Positions 15,443 through 23,514 of a stretch of DNA of 25,710 bases are shown one piece after another; position 1 is the stretch's first letter; every line of letters begins with the position of its first letter. This DNA comes from CAZPZZ01 sp964591245 (GTDB taxonomy: Bacteria; Acidobacteriota; Vicinamibacteria; Vicinamibacterales; UBA8438), in contig CAZPZZ010000050.1 in NCBI GenBank assembly GCA_964591245.1, positions 1 through 25,710 of the forward strand. Direction: 5' to 3'. The position numbers were made by a program, and so were the translations under genes. The notes beneath the pieces are model-generated. The model saw nothing but the letters and a program-made list of their open reading frames with translations. It did no database searches and was not told the DNA's origin.

Positions 15443-17257
15443 TCAATTGCCGCAGCACGGGCACCCCGCACCTCCGGGTGAAAAGCTCGTGCTCGGTGGT
15501 GGGGTGCCACGCTGTGTGCTTCGAGCCGCGCGTTGAGAGGGCACCCCTACTGCTCCCGCCGCGGCAGGTATAGCCGGGTTCCCGGAACGGTCAGCCGCGC
15601 CGCGCGATTCGGCTGCCCGATATCCTGTATAAATCTGGTAGTGCTGTTCCCCGATGGAGCCGTCGATCCGGATCGTACCTGGTCCCGTGATCGCGAAGCG
15701 ACTGAAGGGTTCCCCGTCTCGTAACACGAATACGTCGTTTGTATTGGGAAGATTGGTCACCTGCCAGCTCGTGTCGAGTCCCCGCCTATCTGGGGCGGCT
15801 GCATAGGTACCGACGTGGAGTGTTCCACTCTCTCTGTCGTTCCACGCCTGATAGATTCCAAGCGACGGATAGTCCACTCCTTCGACGGTCGGGGCGTCGA
15901 ACTTGTCGAGATGAGGGGCGTCGAACGCCCGTTGCCAGGCGTTACCGGTGCCGACCTCAGACACCATCATGCTCGCACTGCGTTGTCCTCGCGGATAGGC
16001 TTCGTTCAGGCCAAACCACCATCCGAATTTCTCGTCTGCTGGTCCGAAGAAGCGTGGGTCGAGATCACGTTCCGCAGCGGCACGAAGCCGCGTGACCGAC
16101 GTGTGATCCCCTAGTTCGCGAGCCATGACGAGCCCAGTGGCTGATGCCCGAATATTGACCTGCGGGTTGTTCCAGCCCAAAGCGTTGGCCGCTGCTTCGT
16201 AGAGTTGCGTGGCGAGTTCGCGGTCCTGGGGGAGTAAGAGGAACGCCGTGCCGACGCCGGCACCGGGACCGCCGTTCGCCTTGTGATTGACAATCGGGTC
16301 GTAGTAGCTCGTGACCCACTCGAGGTTTCCGTTGCTTCCAATTCCTATGTAGTTCTCTCGCGCATATTCCAGCCAGCCGTTCACCGGTTGGTGGGTCGTT
16401 CGTCCGTACAGCTTGTCGTAGAGGTAGAGGCCGAGTCCTGCCGAGGCGTTGCACGGAAACCAAATCTTCGTATTTTCGCAATGCGGGCCTTCAGGATGGT
16501 CGCGGTACTGCTGCTCCAACAGTGCGGCGATACGGTGCTGATCCCACTGAAATGTTTCGTCCCCGTAGCCCGTAACGTTAAATGGACGCTCGTAGGTGTC
16601 ATCGTTCGAGATGTACTTGTAGATGCCCAGCACGAGATTGAACCAGCCACGGAAGAAGAGATTTCCGTCGGATCCGATGGGGTCAGGTGACAGTCCCCAG
16701 GGTTCGACCCCATTAGCCGTCCAGCCGATGCGATTGTAGCGACCGCGCAGTCGCTCGGGGATCGCTTGCATGACCCGGTCCGGGTAGTTTGCGCGTCGTG
16801 GGTCGTCTCCGATTTGGGTGAGCCAGTCAACCGCACCCCAATAGGTGGGATACCGTTGAGCGAGTCCAGCCCCGATGCGTGTGTATACCTCCCTCCACGC
16901 GGGGGTCTGGTCGGCCATGAGCAACAGGGCATACGAGGAGTTGTGGAGATCAAATCGAGGATAACTGGTGACGACCGGGTTGGAATAGCGGTCCCACCAG
17001 GGGTGTGGGATCCCGTCGGCACTCCAGTCGTCGTCGGTCGTCGTCTTTTCCCACAGAAAGCGCAGCCAGCCGCACGTCCGTCGGTTCAATGTGGGGTGCA
17101 GCGACGGAGGCGAGTCGCTGAGGCCTAGCGGTAACTGAGGTGCGGTTTCCGTGGCGGCAGTCGCTTCGGCCGCTGCAGACGCCGAGAGTGTGGCGGCGCC
17201 TGCGGCACCGAGTTGCTTGACGAATGTTCGACGAGGCAGTGTCGTATGGTTGGGCAT
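15443..17257 (-). CDS. Tat-exported linalool dehydratase/isomerase-fold protein
   Basis: I start at ATG 17257, where a twin-arginine signal (RRTFVKQLGAAGAATLS) begins at once; the frame extends to a TTG at 17329. The 604-residue protein has an all-helical barrel (~50-455) resembling Castellaniella linalool dehydratase/isomerase. NLFFRGWFNLVLGIYKYI parallels the LDI stretch holding H129. CENTKIWFPCNA carries C260 and C269 at the same spacing of 9 as LDI C171 and C180, followed by YLYDKLYG where LDI has VYDRLHG. The H129 position is Trp here and the LDI Y45 position appears to be Trp, so chemistry may differ. A beta-rich extension (~460-547) and a low-complexity tail ending in GCPCCGN are not in LDI, which is ~370 residues when mature. 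LDI interconverts linalool, geraniol and myrcene; the substrate here is unknown. It diverges from three quinoprotein dehydrogenases. Confidence 0.72.
   Translation of the reverse strand: MPNHTTLPRRTFVKQLGAAGAATLSASAAAEATAATETAPQLPLGLSDSPPSLHPTLNRRTCGWLRFLWEKTTTDDDWSADGIPHPWWDRYSNPVVTSYPRFDLHNSSYALLLMADQTPAWREVYTRIGAGLAQRYPTYWGAVDWLTQIGDDPRRANYPDRVMQAIPERLRGRYNRIGWTANGVEPWGLSPDPIGSDGNLFFRGWFNLVLGIYKYISNDDTYERPFNVTGYGDETFQWDQHRIAALLEQQYRDHPEGPHCENTKIWFPCNASAGLGLYLYDKLYGRTTHQPVNGWLEYARENYIGIGSNGNLEWVTSYYDPIVNHKANGGPGAGVGTAFLLLPQDRELATQLYEAAANALGWNNPQVNIRASATGLVMARELGDHTSVTRLRAAAERDLDPRFFGPADEKFGWWFGLNEAYPRGQRSASMMVSEVGTGNAWQRAFDAPHLDKFDAPTVEGVDYPSLGIYQAWNDRESGTLHVGTYAAAPDRRGLDTSWQVTNLPNTNDVFVLRDGEPFSRFAITGPGTIRIDGSIGEQHYQIYTGYRAAESRGAADRSGNPAIPAAAGAVGVPSQRAARSTQRGTPPPSTSFSPGGAGCPCCGN
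15460..15508. terminator. GC-rich hairpin at the convergent gene ends
   Basis: GGCACCCC (15460-15467) and GGGGTGCC (15501-15508) pair perfectly, continued inside by CACC and GGTG after a small internal bulge, with a 22-base loop. It lies within the last codons of the minus-strand LDI-like gene and 30 bases downstream of the ankyrin stop, so it could terminate the plus-strand transcript. No T-run follows. Confidence 0.35.
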
Positions 17258-17567
17258 GGTGGTCTCGCAATCCGGTGGCGCCAAGCGCGCCGTTCTGGGC
17301 ATGATCGTCGAGTTAGCAAGGGAGCGCAACTAGGCGCGGCGCCTGCGCAGGGACAGGGACGCCTCTTGGGGCGCTGGCGTGGCCGTTTCGCGGGCCGGGG
17401 ACGATACCTGGATCACCTCGTCAGGACTTCGTATGATTGCAGCGTAACCGCTTCAAGCCGTGTGTGTCTCGGGATTGGGCAGGGCGAAATTGCCACGTCC
17501 AACCGGGTAACGTTCGCGCGAGTCGGTGGACGGCAGTCACGCGACCAAAACAGGAACGGAGACGGAG
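17258..17567. promoter_or_regulatory. Divergent region between the LDI-like gene and the quinoprotein array
   Basis: About 310 bases with no gene. It should hold promoters for both directions. The only marked structure is a palindrome AGGCGC-G-GCGCCT (17332-17344), too tight for a hairpin and operator-like in form. I see no strong sigma-70 promoter and no riboswitch-like fold. AGGAACGGAG at 17552-17561 is the likely ribosome binding site of the quinoprotein gene. Confidence 0.4.
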
Positions 17568-19547
17568 ATGGGAGACCGGAGCTGGAGTGGAGGGAGATTC
17601 GTTCTTGGGTATGTCGCCTTCTGGTGTGCCGTGGGGGTCGTCACTCCGGCACTGATCCTGGCGCAACCGACCCCGCCCCGGGGAGAATGGCATGCTTTCG
17701 GCGCTGATGGCGCGAACACAAAATATTCCCCATTAGACGATATTGATGTCACCAATTTCACTGATTTGGAGGTGGCGTGGCGTTGGACGTCGATCTCGAA
17801 CGACGTTGTTCGTGAGCGACAGACCATTCGTCCAGGTCAGTTCAAGGCCACACCACTCATGGCGGGAGGGTTGGTATATGTGAGCACGCCATTGAGCCAA
17901 GTCGCGGCGCTCGACGCCGGCACGGGCGAATTGGTGTGGTCCTACGATCCGCACACGTATGACCGTCTCGATCGGCCAGCGAACATTGGATGGCAGCACC
18001 GTGGGGTGTCGTACTGGAAAGATACAGAGCGTGACGATGCACGCATCTTCATTGCCACGCACGATTTACTCCTTGTGGCTCTGAATGCACAGACCGGGGC
18101 GCTCTATCCTGACTTTGGTGAAAACGGGCTCGTCGATCTTGGTGTGAGCCTTGGCCGTGCATTCGACCGCACCCGTTTGACGCACTCGACCCCCGTGGCG
18201 ATCGTGCGGGATACAGTGGTTGTCGGGAGTACGTTGACTGACCAGACCCGGACGCGCGAGGCGCCACCTGGGCACGTGCGAGGTTTCGATGCGCGAACCG
18301 GGAGGATGAAATGGATTTTTCACACGATCCCGCAGGGGGATGAATTCGGTGCGGACTCCTGGCAGAACGAGTCGTGGCGATATAGCGGGCACACGAATGT
18401 ATGGGCCACGATGGCAGCTGACGAGGAGCTCGGGTATGTCTACTTGCCGGTGAGCACTCCAACCAACGACTGGTACGGCGGAATGCGACCGGGAGACAAT
18501 CTCTTTGCGGAAAGCCTTGTGTGTGTGGATGTCGAAACAGGTCAACGGGTCTGGCATTTTCAGGCAGTGCATCACGGATTGTGGGATTACGACTTTCCGA
18601 CGGCCGGGAATTTGCTGGACATCACCGTGGATGGGCGAGAGATCAAGGCGATAGCCCAAACCAGTAAGCAGGCGTTCACGTACGTGTTTGACCGTGTCAC
18701 CGGAGAGCCGGTCTGGCCCATCGAAGAACGTCCCGTTCCCGCTGGGAATGTTCCAGGAGAGTGGTATTCGCCGACGCAGCCATTTCCGACCAAGCCACTC
18801 CCGTTTGATCTGCAGGGGATCACGGTGGACGACCTCATTGATTTCACGCCAGCACTGAGAGCGGAAGCACTGGAGATCGCCCGGCGTGGTCAGCTTGGAC
18901 CGATGTTCATGCCCCCTCAGGTACGGGGGGAGGGTAAGCCCATTATCCAATCGCCCGGTCCTGGCGGAGGGGTCAATTGGCCAGGGGCGGCAGCAGATCC
19001 GGAGACGAATCGACTTTTCGTACCGTCGCAGACGCGGCTGCGGGCCGTGGAACTCGTAGAGTACGCCCCGCCAGCGACTGTTGGTTACTTTACCGATCCG
19101 TGGGCGGTGCCCGTACCGGGGCCCCGGGGGTTGCCTCTGGTGAAGCCACCCTATAAACGGGTGACAGCTATTGATCTTGATTCAGGGGACCATGCTTGGA
19201 TGACGCCGCATGGCGATGGCCCTCGAAATCATCCGGCGCTACGGGCCTTGAATCTACCGGCACTTGGCGGGCATGCCGGCACACATGGGGGAGGTCCACT
19301 GGTGACGAAGACGCTCCTGATCGTGAATTCTGGTGGTCGCTACTTTGCTGACGAGGGGGCGGCGGCGAGTACGCTTGCGGCCTATCACAAGAGCAATGGT
19401 GAATATCTTGGTTCTATTTCCCTGCCGGCCGTCCCGTCGGGAAACCCCATGACCTACGCGCATGAGGGAAAGCAATACCTCGTTGTCGCAGTCGGCGGTG
19501 GTGCTGCGGTTACGCCGGAGTTGATTGCGTTCGCGCTGCCAGATTGA
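17568..19547 (+). CDS. PQQ-dependent quinoprotein dehydrogenase, soluble glucose/quinate-dehydrogenase-like type (first of array)
   Basis: I choose ATG 17568 with GGAG 6 bases upstream; it opens a Sec signal (cut near LILAQ). GTG 17526 is the longest alternative. The 659-residue product is an eight-bladed quinoprotein propeller with repeated tryptophan-docking motifs (ALDAGTGELVWSY, GFDARTGRMKWIF, CVDVETGQRVWHF). It follows the membrane glucose dehydrogenase/quinate dehydrogenase pattern: WQHRGVSYW, PTNDWYGGMRPGDN and the catalytic HHGLWDYD (D340), but without the five N-terminal membrane helices, so it is predicted to be a free periplasmic enzyme. No haem domain is attached, so an external acceptor is needed. 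Its closest relative in the window is the third quinoprotein. Alcohol, sugar or polyol oxidation is expected; the substrate is not predictable. Confidence 0.9.
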   Translation: MGDRSWSGGRFVLGYVAFWCAVGVVTPALILAQPTPPRGEWHAFGADGANTKYSPLDDIDVTNFTDLEVAWRWTSISNDVVRERQTIRPGQFKATPLMAGGLVYVSTPLSQVAALDAGTGELVWSYDPHTYDRLDRPANIGWQHRGVSYWKDTERDDARIFIATHDLLLVALNAQTGALYPDFGENGLVDLGVSLGRAFDRTRLTHSTPVAIVRDTVVVGSTLTDQTRTREAPPGHVRGFDARTGRMKWIFHTIPQGDEFGADSWQNESWRYSGHTNVWATMAADEELGYVYLPVSTPTNDWYGGMRPGDNLFAESLVCVDVETGQRVWHFQAVHHGLWDYDFPTAGNLLDITVDGREIKAIAQTSKQAFTYVFDRVTGEPVWPIEERPVPAGNVPGEWYSPTQPFPTKPLPFDLQGITVDDLIDFTPALRAEALEIARRGQLGPMFMPPQVRGEGKPIIQSPGPGGGVNWPGAAADPETNRLFVPSQTRLRAVELVEYAPPATVGYFTDPWAVPVPGPRGLPLVKPPYKRVTAIDLDSGDHAWMTPHGDGPRNHPALRALNLPALGGHAGTHGGGPLVTKTLLIVNSGGRYFADEGAAASTLAAYHKSNGEYLGSISLPAVPSGNPMTYAHEGKQYLVVAVGGGAAVTPELIAFALPD

Positions 19548-19604
19548 CGGTGGTGTTTCTTGTGTTCGACTAACGGGAAAGAGATCAGGGTGGAAAGATT
19601 ACAA

Positions 19605-21266
19605 ATGAGGAATATCTGGATATTGGCGGCCTTCGTCGTAGCGATCCCTGCTCTGAGTCTGGCCCAGTCGGATGCAGAACTCGTCAACGATCCTCGCACT
19701 TTGGATGATGTGCTCACCCATAGCATGGGGTACGACAGGACGAGCTATAGCCCGCTCGATGAGATCAACCTTTCCACCGTGCGGCGGCTCGTGCCCCTGT
19801 GGAACACAAGTCTCATGAATGATGCCGGTGAGCTTGCGGCACCGGTTGTCCATAGCGGTGTGATGTATGTGATCAACGGGCGGTGGACGTTTGCGATCGA
19901 TGTTGCCACGGGGCGCCAGATTTGGAGGACGCCCGTGGAACTCGAGCCAGGCACCCGTCGGTCTCCGTTCAATCGCGGTGCGCCGACGATCTACGAGGGC
20001 AAGCTCTTTCGGGTCACACTGGACAATCATCTCGTCGCTCTGGATATGGAGACGGGGGATGAATTGTGGAAGCAGAATTTTGCAGATCCGGCTGAGGGGT
20101 ATTACGCGACCGGCGCGCCGATTGTTGCGAATGGTGTGCTGATTTCGGGAATGTCCGGTGGCGAGTCCACCACGCGCGGGTTTCTTGACGGTTGGGACCC
20201 GGACACAGGAACAAAGCTCTGGCGTCGCTATACGATCCCTGGACCGGGTGAGCCGGGTTTCGATACGTGGCCCCAGGACACCAATGCGTGGCGCTTCGGT
20301 GGTGCTCCGACGTGGCGGACTGGTTCCTACGATCCGGAACTCGATTTCGTCTACTGGGGGACTGGTAACGCCGAGCCGTACGATCCGGAGCCACGCGGTG
20401 GACTGGATAGCCTGTTCACGTCGAGCGTGCTGGCGATTCGGCCAAAGACCGGGGAGATCGCCTGCTTTTACCAATACACACCTAATGACGTATATGACGT
20501 AGATGGAACTGATGAGCATGTGTTGGTGGACCTTGAGATAGGTGGAGAGATCCGACAGGCGATGTTGCAGGCGAATAAGAACGGATTTCTGTACGTACTC
20601 GACCGGACCGATTGTTCTCTGATTGCTGCTCATCCGTATGTCTACGTCAACTGGGCGACGCATATCGATCTCGATACCGGTCGTCCGGTACTTACTGATA
20701 TCTATGAGAGCTTCTTGGCAGGAGAAGAAGTGCAGATTTGGCCATCACGTGGTACCAATGCGGTGCCGATTGCCTTTGATCCAACAACGGGGCTGGTTTT
20801 CGTCAACGGCTGGCATGTGCCGCGGATTCAGCAACTCGCGCGAGACCGGGAGGTTGTTATTGGTGGCAACTCTACTGGAGTGAATAATCGATTTCCGGGC
20901 GTGCAGCCTGATGACCTGCTGGGCCACTTTCTGGCGATGAATCCGTTGACAGGCGAGAAGGTGTGGGAGGTGCCGCTGACAGGTTATCCGAGTGCCTCCG
21001 GAATGTTGGCCACCGGTGGTGGACTCGTCTTTACCGGGAAGTTGACCGGCGAATTTATGGCACTCGATGCGGAGACCGGCGAGACCGCGTGGCAGTTCCA
21101 GACTGGTTCCAGTATTAATGCCACCGCCATCACGTACGCTCATGAGGGGCGCCAATATGTGAGTGTAGCTTCTGGACTCGGTGGTTTTCTCGCAAACCGC
21201 TACGCGGCCGGGACGGTGCCGACCGGTGGTTCTGTGTGGACGTTCGCTCTCATGCCTGCGGATTGA
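19605..21266 (+). CDS. PQQ-dependent alcohol dehydrogenase, methanol/ethanol-dehydrogenase type with lanthanide-type Asp signature
   Basis: ATG 19605 opens a Sec signal (cut near LSLAQ); GTG 19590 is an alternative with a slightly better ribosome binding site. The 553-residue propeller belongs to the MDH/XoxF/ExaF group, with GGESTTRG (E187), YWGTGNAEPY (N255) and PNDVYDVDG (D298 catalytic, D300). These match XoxF metal ligands E172, N256, D299 and D301, and the N-to-D spacing of 43 is the same. The Asp two residues after the catalytic Asp is the known marker of lanthanide-dependent enzymes. The adjacent Cys pair that forms a ring disulphide over PQQ in methanol dehydrogenases is replaced by R118-R119 just before SPFNRG. 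The gene sits 57 bases after the first quinoprotein and is probably in the same transcript. An alcohol oxidised in the periplasm is the expected substrate; methanol is not implied. Confidence 0.88.
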   Translation: MRNIWILAAFVVAIPALSLAQSDAELVNDPRTLDDVLTHSMGYDRTSYSPLDEINLSTVRRLVPLWNTSLMNDAGELAAPVVHSGVMYVINGRWTFAIDVATGRQIWRTPVELEPGTRRSPFNRGAPTIYEGKLFRVTLDNHLVALDMETGDELWKQNFADPAEGYYATGAPIVANGVLISGMSGGESTTRGFLDGWDPDTGTKLWRRYTIPGPGEPGFDTWPQDTNAWRFGGAPTWRTGSYDPELDFVYWGTGNAEPYDPEPRGGLDSLFTSSVLAIRPKTGEIACFYQYTPNDVYDVDGTDEHVLVDLEIGGEIRQAMLQANKNGFLYVLDRTDCSLIAAHPYVYVNWATHIDLDTGRPVLTDIYESFLAGEEVQIWPSRGTNAVPIAFDPTTGLVFVNGWHVPRIQQLARDREVVIGGNSTGVNNRFPGVQPDDLLGHFLAMNPLTGEKVWEVPLTGYPSASGMLATGGGLVFTGKLTGEFMALDAETGETAWQFQTGSSINATAITYAHEGRQYVSVASGLGGFLANRYAAGTVPTGGSVWTFALMPAD

Positions 21267-21450
21267 GTGAGGCGGACCGATCACGTGGGGTGCGACTGTT
21301 TGTCCGTGATTGCGACTCGCGTAGCTGGACTTGGACGCACACGGTACACGGACAGGGATGTAAGGCGATGCTTGCATCTATTGAGCGGTGAGGTGGAGAC
21401 GGCGTTAGTCAAGTTCGCCGTATCAGGATTCCTAGTCAGGAGGTTAAAGC
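21267..21450. promoter_or_regulatory. Spacer between second and third quinoprotein genes
   Basis: A 184-base gap, wider than the 57 bases before it, so the third gene may have its own promoter. TGTCCGTG (21301-21308) and CACGGACA (21347-21354) form an 8-bp inverted repeat with a 38-base loop. AGGAGG at 21438-21443, 7 bases before the ATG, is the best Shine-Dalgarno of the window and suggests strong translation of the third gene. Confidence 0.4.
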
Positions 21451-23427
21451 ATGACTGCACATCTTCGTCTATGGAGAGCAACGTTGTACGCCACGACACT
21501 GGTCGCTGCGGTTGCGACTACGGGCTGGGCGCAGGCCGGCGCGCAGAATGGGGAATGGCGGCACTATGGTGGCGACGAAGCGAATACGCGCTACTCGGGC
21601 CTCGATCAAATTGACGCCGAGAATTTTTCTGAACTTGAGCTCGTGTGGCGCTTGAAGACCGATAATTTCGGTCCACAGCCAGAGTACAACTTCCAGGCCA
21701 CCCCGTTGATGGTGAATGGGGTTATTTACACGACGGTGGGCACCCGCCGGTCGGTGGTCGCAGCCGATGCCGCGACAGGGGAATATCTCTGGATGCATCG
21801 GCTCGATGAAGGGGAACGGGCAGCAGCCTCACCGCGTCGTCTTTCGGGTCGAGGCCTGGCCTATAGAGATGACGGCGCCGATGGGCAGGTCCTCTATGTC
21901 ACTCCGGGGTATCGACTCATTGCGTTGAACGCCTCGACTGGGCAACGGATCTCCTCTTTTGGCACTGATGGCATCGTTGATCTCATGCAGAATATGGATC
22001 AAGAGATCGACCCCATCGCTGGAACGATCGGTTTACACGCCACGCCGCTCGTAGCTGGAGACACGATTATCATCGGGGCGGCACACGTCCCAGGTAGTGC
22101 ACCGGAGTCGATGCGGAACACCAAGGGGTATGTGCGTGGCTTCAATGCCGATACCGGTGAGCGCCGCTGGATCTTCCATACGATTCCAGGAGCAGACGAG
22201 TTCGGAAACGATAGCTGGCTCAACGATTCCTGGCGATATACCGGAAATACTGGCGTGTGGGGCCAGATCAGCGTCGACCTGGAGCTCGGGGTTGTCTACT
22301 TACCGACCGAAATGCCTACCAACGACTATTACGGTGGCCACCGGCATGGAGATAATCTGTTTTCGGACAGCATTGTGGCCGTCGATCTCGAGACCGGCGA
22401 TCGCTTGTGGCATTACCAGGCTATTCAGCACGATGTGTGGGATTGGGATTTCCCCTGTGCGCCGGTACTGCTCGATGTGGAGATCGAAGGGCGCCCGGGC
22501 ATTACGAAAGTCATTGCGCAGCCAAGCAAGCAGGCGTGGCTCTACGTGCTCGATCGGGAGACGGGCGAGCCGATCTGGCCGATCGAGGAGCGCGAGATGG
22601 AAGCCTCGGATGTGCCTGGAGAGCTGCTCTCGCTGACTCAGCCGTTTCCGACTCGTCCGCCCGCCTATGACCGCCAGGGGGTCAGCGAGGACGATTTGAT
22701 CGATTTCACGCCAGAGCTACGGGCGGAGGCATTGGAACGTGCCTCACACTTTCGTATGGGGCCGATTTTTACACCTCCGGTCGTGGCAGATCCAGACGGA
22801 TCCTATGGCACGTTGATGCTCCCGTCAGCGGGTGGTGGTACGAATTGGCCCGGGGGGTCGGCGGATCCTGAAACAGGAATTTTTTACCAGTATTCGTTTA
22901 CCAGTGTCACGTCGCTCGGACTGGTAAATGACCCGGAGCGCTCAGATATGGACTTCATCCGTGGGAATCCGGCGGGCGTGCCGGCTCGAGATCGGTCGCT
23001 TACCATTCGTGGACTTCCACTCATCAAACCACCATGGGGACGGATCACGGCTCTTGACCTCAAGACGGGCGATATGCTGTGGCAGGTTGCGCATGGCGAA
23101 ACGCCGGACAACGTGCGGGAACATCCAGAACTCCAGGGGGTGGAGATTCCTCGCACGGGCCGTGTCGGTCGCGTCGGAACGCTGATCACGAAGACTCTGG
23201 TGATCGCCGGCGAACCCGGGACCTTTACGACGCCATCAGGGGAGCGTGGTGCCATGCTTCGAGCCTATGACAAGGCGACGGGCGAGGAGGTTGGGGAGGT
23301 CTTCATGCCCGCGGGGGTGACGGGATCTCCCATGACCTACATGCATGAAGGGGCTCAGTACATTGTGACGGCAGTTGGAGGTGGCGGTCACGCTGGCGAG
23401 CTACTGGCGTTTCGGCTCCTGGATTAA
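21451..23427 (+). CDS. PQQ-dependent quinoprotein dehydrogenase, soluble glucose/quinate-dehydrogenase-like type (third of array)
   Basis: ATG 21451 lies 7 bases after AGGAGG and starts a Sec signal (cut near TGWAQ). The 658-residue eight-bladed propeller is a clear paralogue of the first quinoprotein: both have TPLM, the WIFHTIPxxDEFGxDSW block, PTNDYYGG or PTNDWYGG, SKQAxxYVxDRxTGEPxWPIEER and DDLIDFTPxLRAEALE at matching positions. Catalytic QHDVWDWD (D331) replaces the HHGLWDYD of the paralogue, so one active-site His is Gln here. There is no haem domain and there are no N-terminal membrane helices. Duplication with divergence suggests a different substrate range within the same periplasmic oxidation module. 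A strong hairpin follows the gene. Confidence 0.9.
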   Translation: MTAHLRLWRATLYATTLVAAVATTGWAQAGAQNGEWRHYGGDEANTRYSGLDQIDAENFSELELVWRLKTDNFGPQPEYNFQATPLMVNGVIYTTVGTRRSVVAADAATGEYLWMHRLDEGERAAASPRRLSGRGLAYRDDGADGQVLYVTPGYRLIALNASTGQRISSFGTDGIVDLMQNMDQEIDPIAGTIGLHATPLVAGDTIIIGAAHVPGSAPESMRNTKGYVRGFNADTGERRWIFHTIPGADEFGNDSWLNDSWRYTGNTGVWGQISVDLELGVVYLPTEMPTNDYYGGHRHGDNLFSDSIVAVDLETGDRLWHYQAIQHDVWDWDFPCAPVLLDVEIEGRPGITKVIAQPSKQAWLYVLDRETGEPIWPIEEREMEASDVPGELLSLTQPFPTRPPAYDRQGVSEDDLIDFTPELRAEALERASHFRMGPIFTPPVVADPDGSYGTLMLPSAGGGTNWPGGSADPETGIFYQYSFTSVTSLGLVNDPERSDMDFIRGNPAGVPARDRSLTIRGLPLIKPPWGRITALDLKTGDMLWQVAHGETPDNVREHPELQGVEIPRTGRVGRVGTLITKTLVIAGEPGTFTTPSGERGAMLRAYDKATGEEVGEVFMPAGVTGSPMTYMHEGAQYIVTAVGGGGHAGELLAFRLLD

Positions 23428-23438
23428 CGGGGGTATGA

Positions 23439-23480
23439 GAGAGCCCGGTGCACAGGATTACAGTGTTGCACCGGGCTCTC
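23439..23480. terminator. Perfect 14-bp hairpin closing the quinoprotein array
   Basis: GAGAGCCCGGTGCA (23439-23452) and TGCACCGGGCTCTC (23467-23480) are exact inverted copies around a 14-base loop. It starts 12 bases after the third quinoprotein stop and lies before the stop of the convergent DUF6152 gene, so it can act on both strands. No T-tract is present, but the stem is very strong. Confidence 0.7.
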
Positions 23481-23514
23481 GCCGGTTCAGATCAGTGGAG
23501 GGAGCGTCGCGGCG

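Noticed and set aside
15443..15470. The CPCC tail of the LDI-like protein as a metallothionein-like domain
   Set aside because: Three cysteines in eight residues after a low-complexity stretch are too few to claim a metal-binding domain.
17332..17344. A GC palindrome in the divergent region as a defined operator
   Set aside because: A 6-base arm palindrome in GC-rich DNA is often chance, there is no second copy, and no regulator gene is nearby.
18570..18593. The DYD and DWD motifs of the first and third quinoproteins as lanthanide signatures
   Set aside because: In the glucose/quinate dehydrogenase subclass this Asp pattern is common and the metal site is built differently, so the lanthanide rule from methanol-type enzymes does not carry over.
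18066..18950. A 294-codon open frame on the minus strand inside the first quinoprotein gene
   Set aside because: It lies wholly antisense to a protein with clear family motifs, has no leader or recognisable domain, and long antisense frames are expected at this GC content.
19599..20663. A 354-codon minus-strand frame opposite the second quinoprotein gene
   Set aside because: Its composition is Arg/Pro/His-rich without domain motifs, and the plus strand carries the conserved XoxF-type residues.
21301..21354. An 8-bp inverted repeat upstream of the third quinoprotein as a riboswitch
   Set aside because: There is only one short stem with a 38-base loop and no recognisable aptamer core; chance is likely. 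It is only mentioned in the spacer entry.
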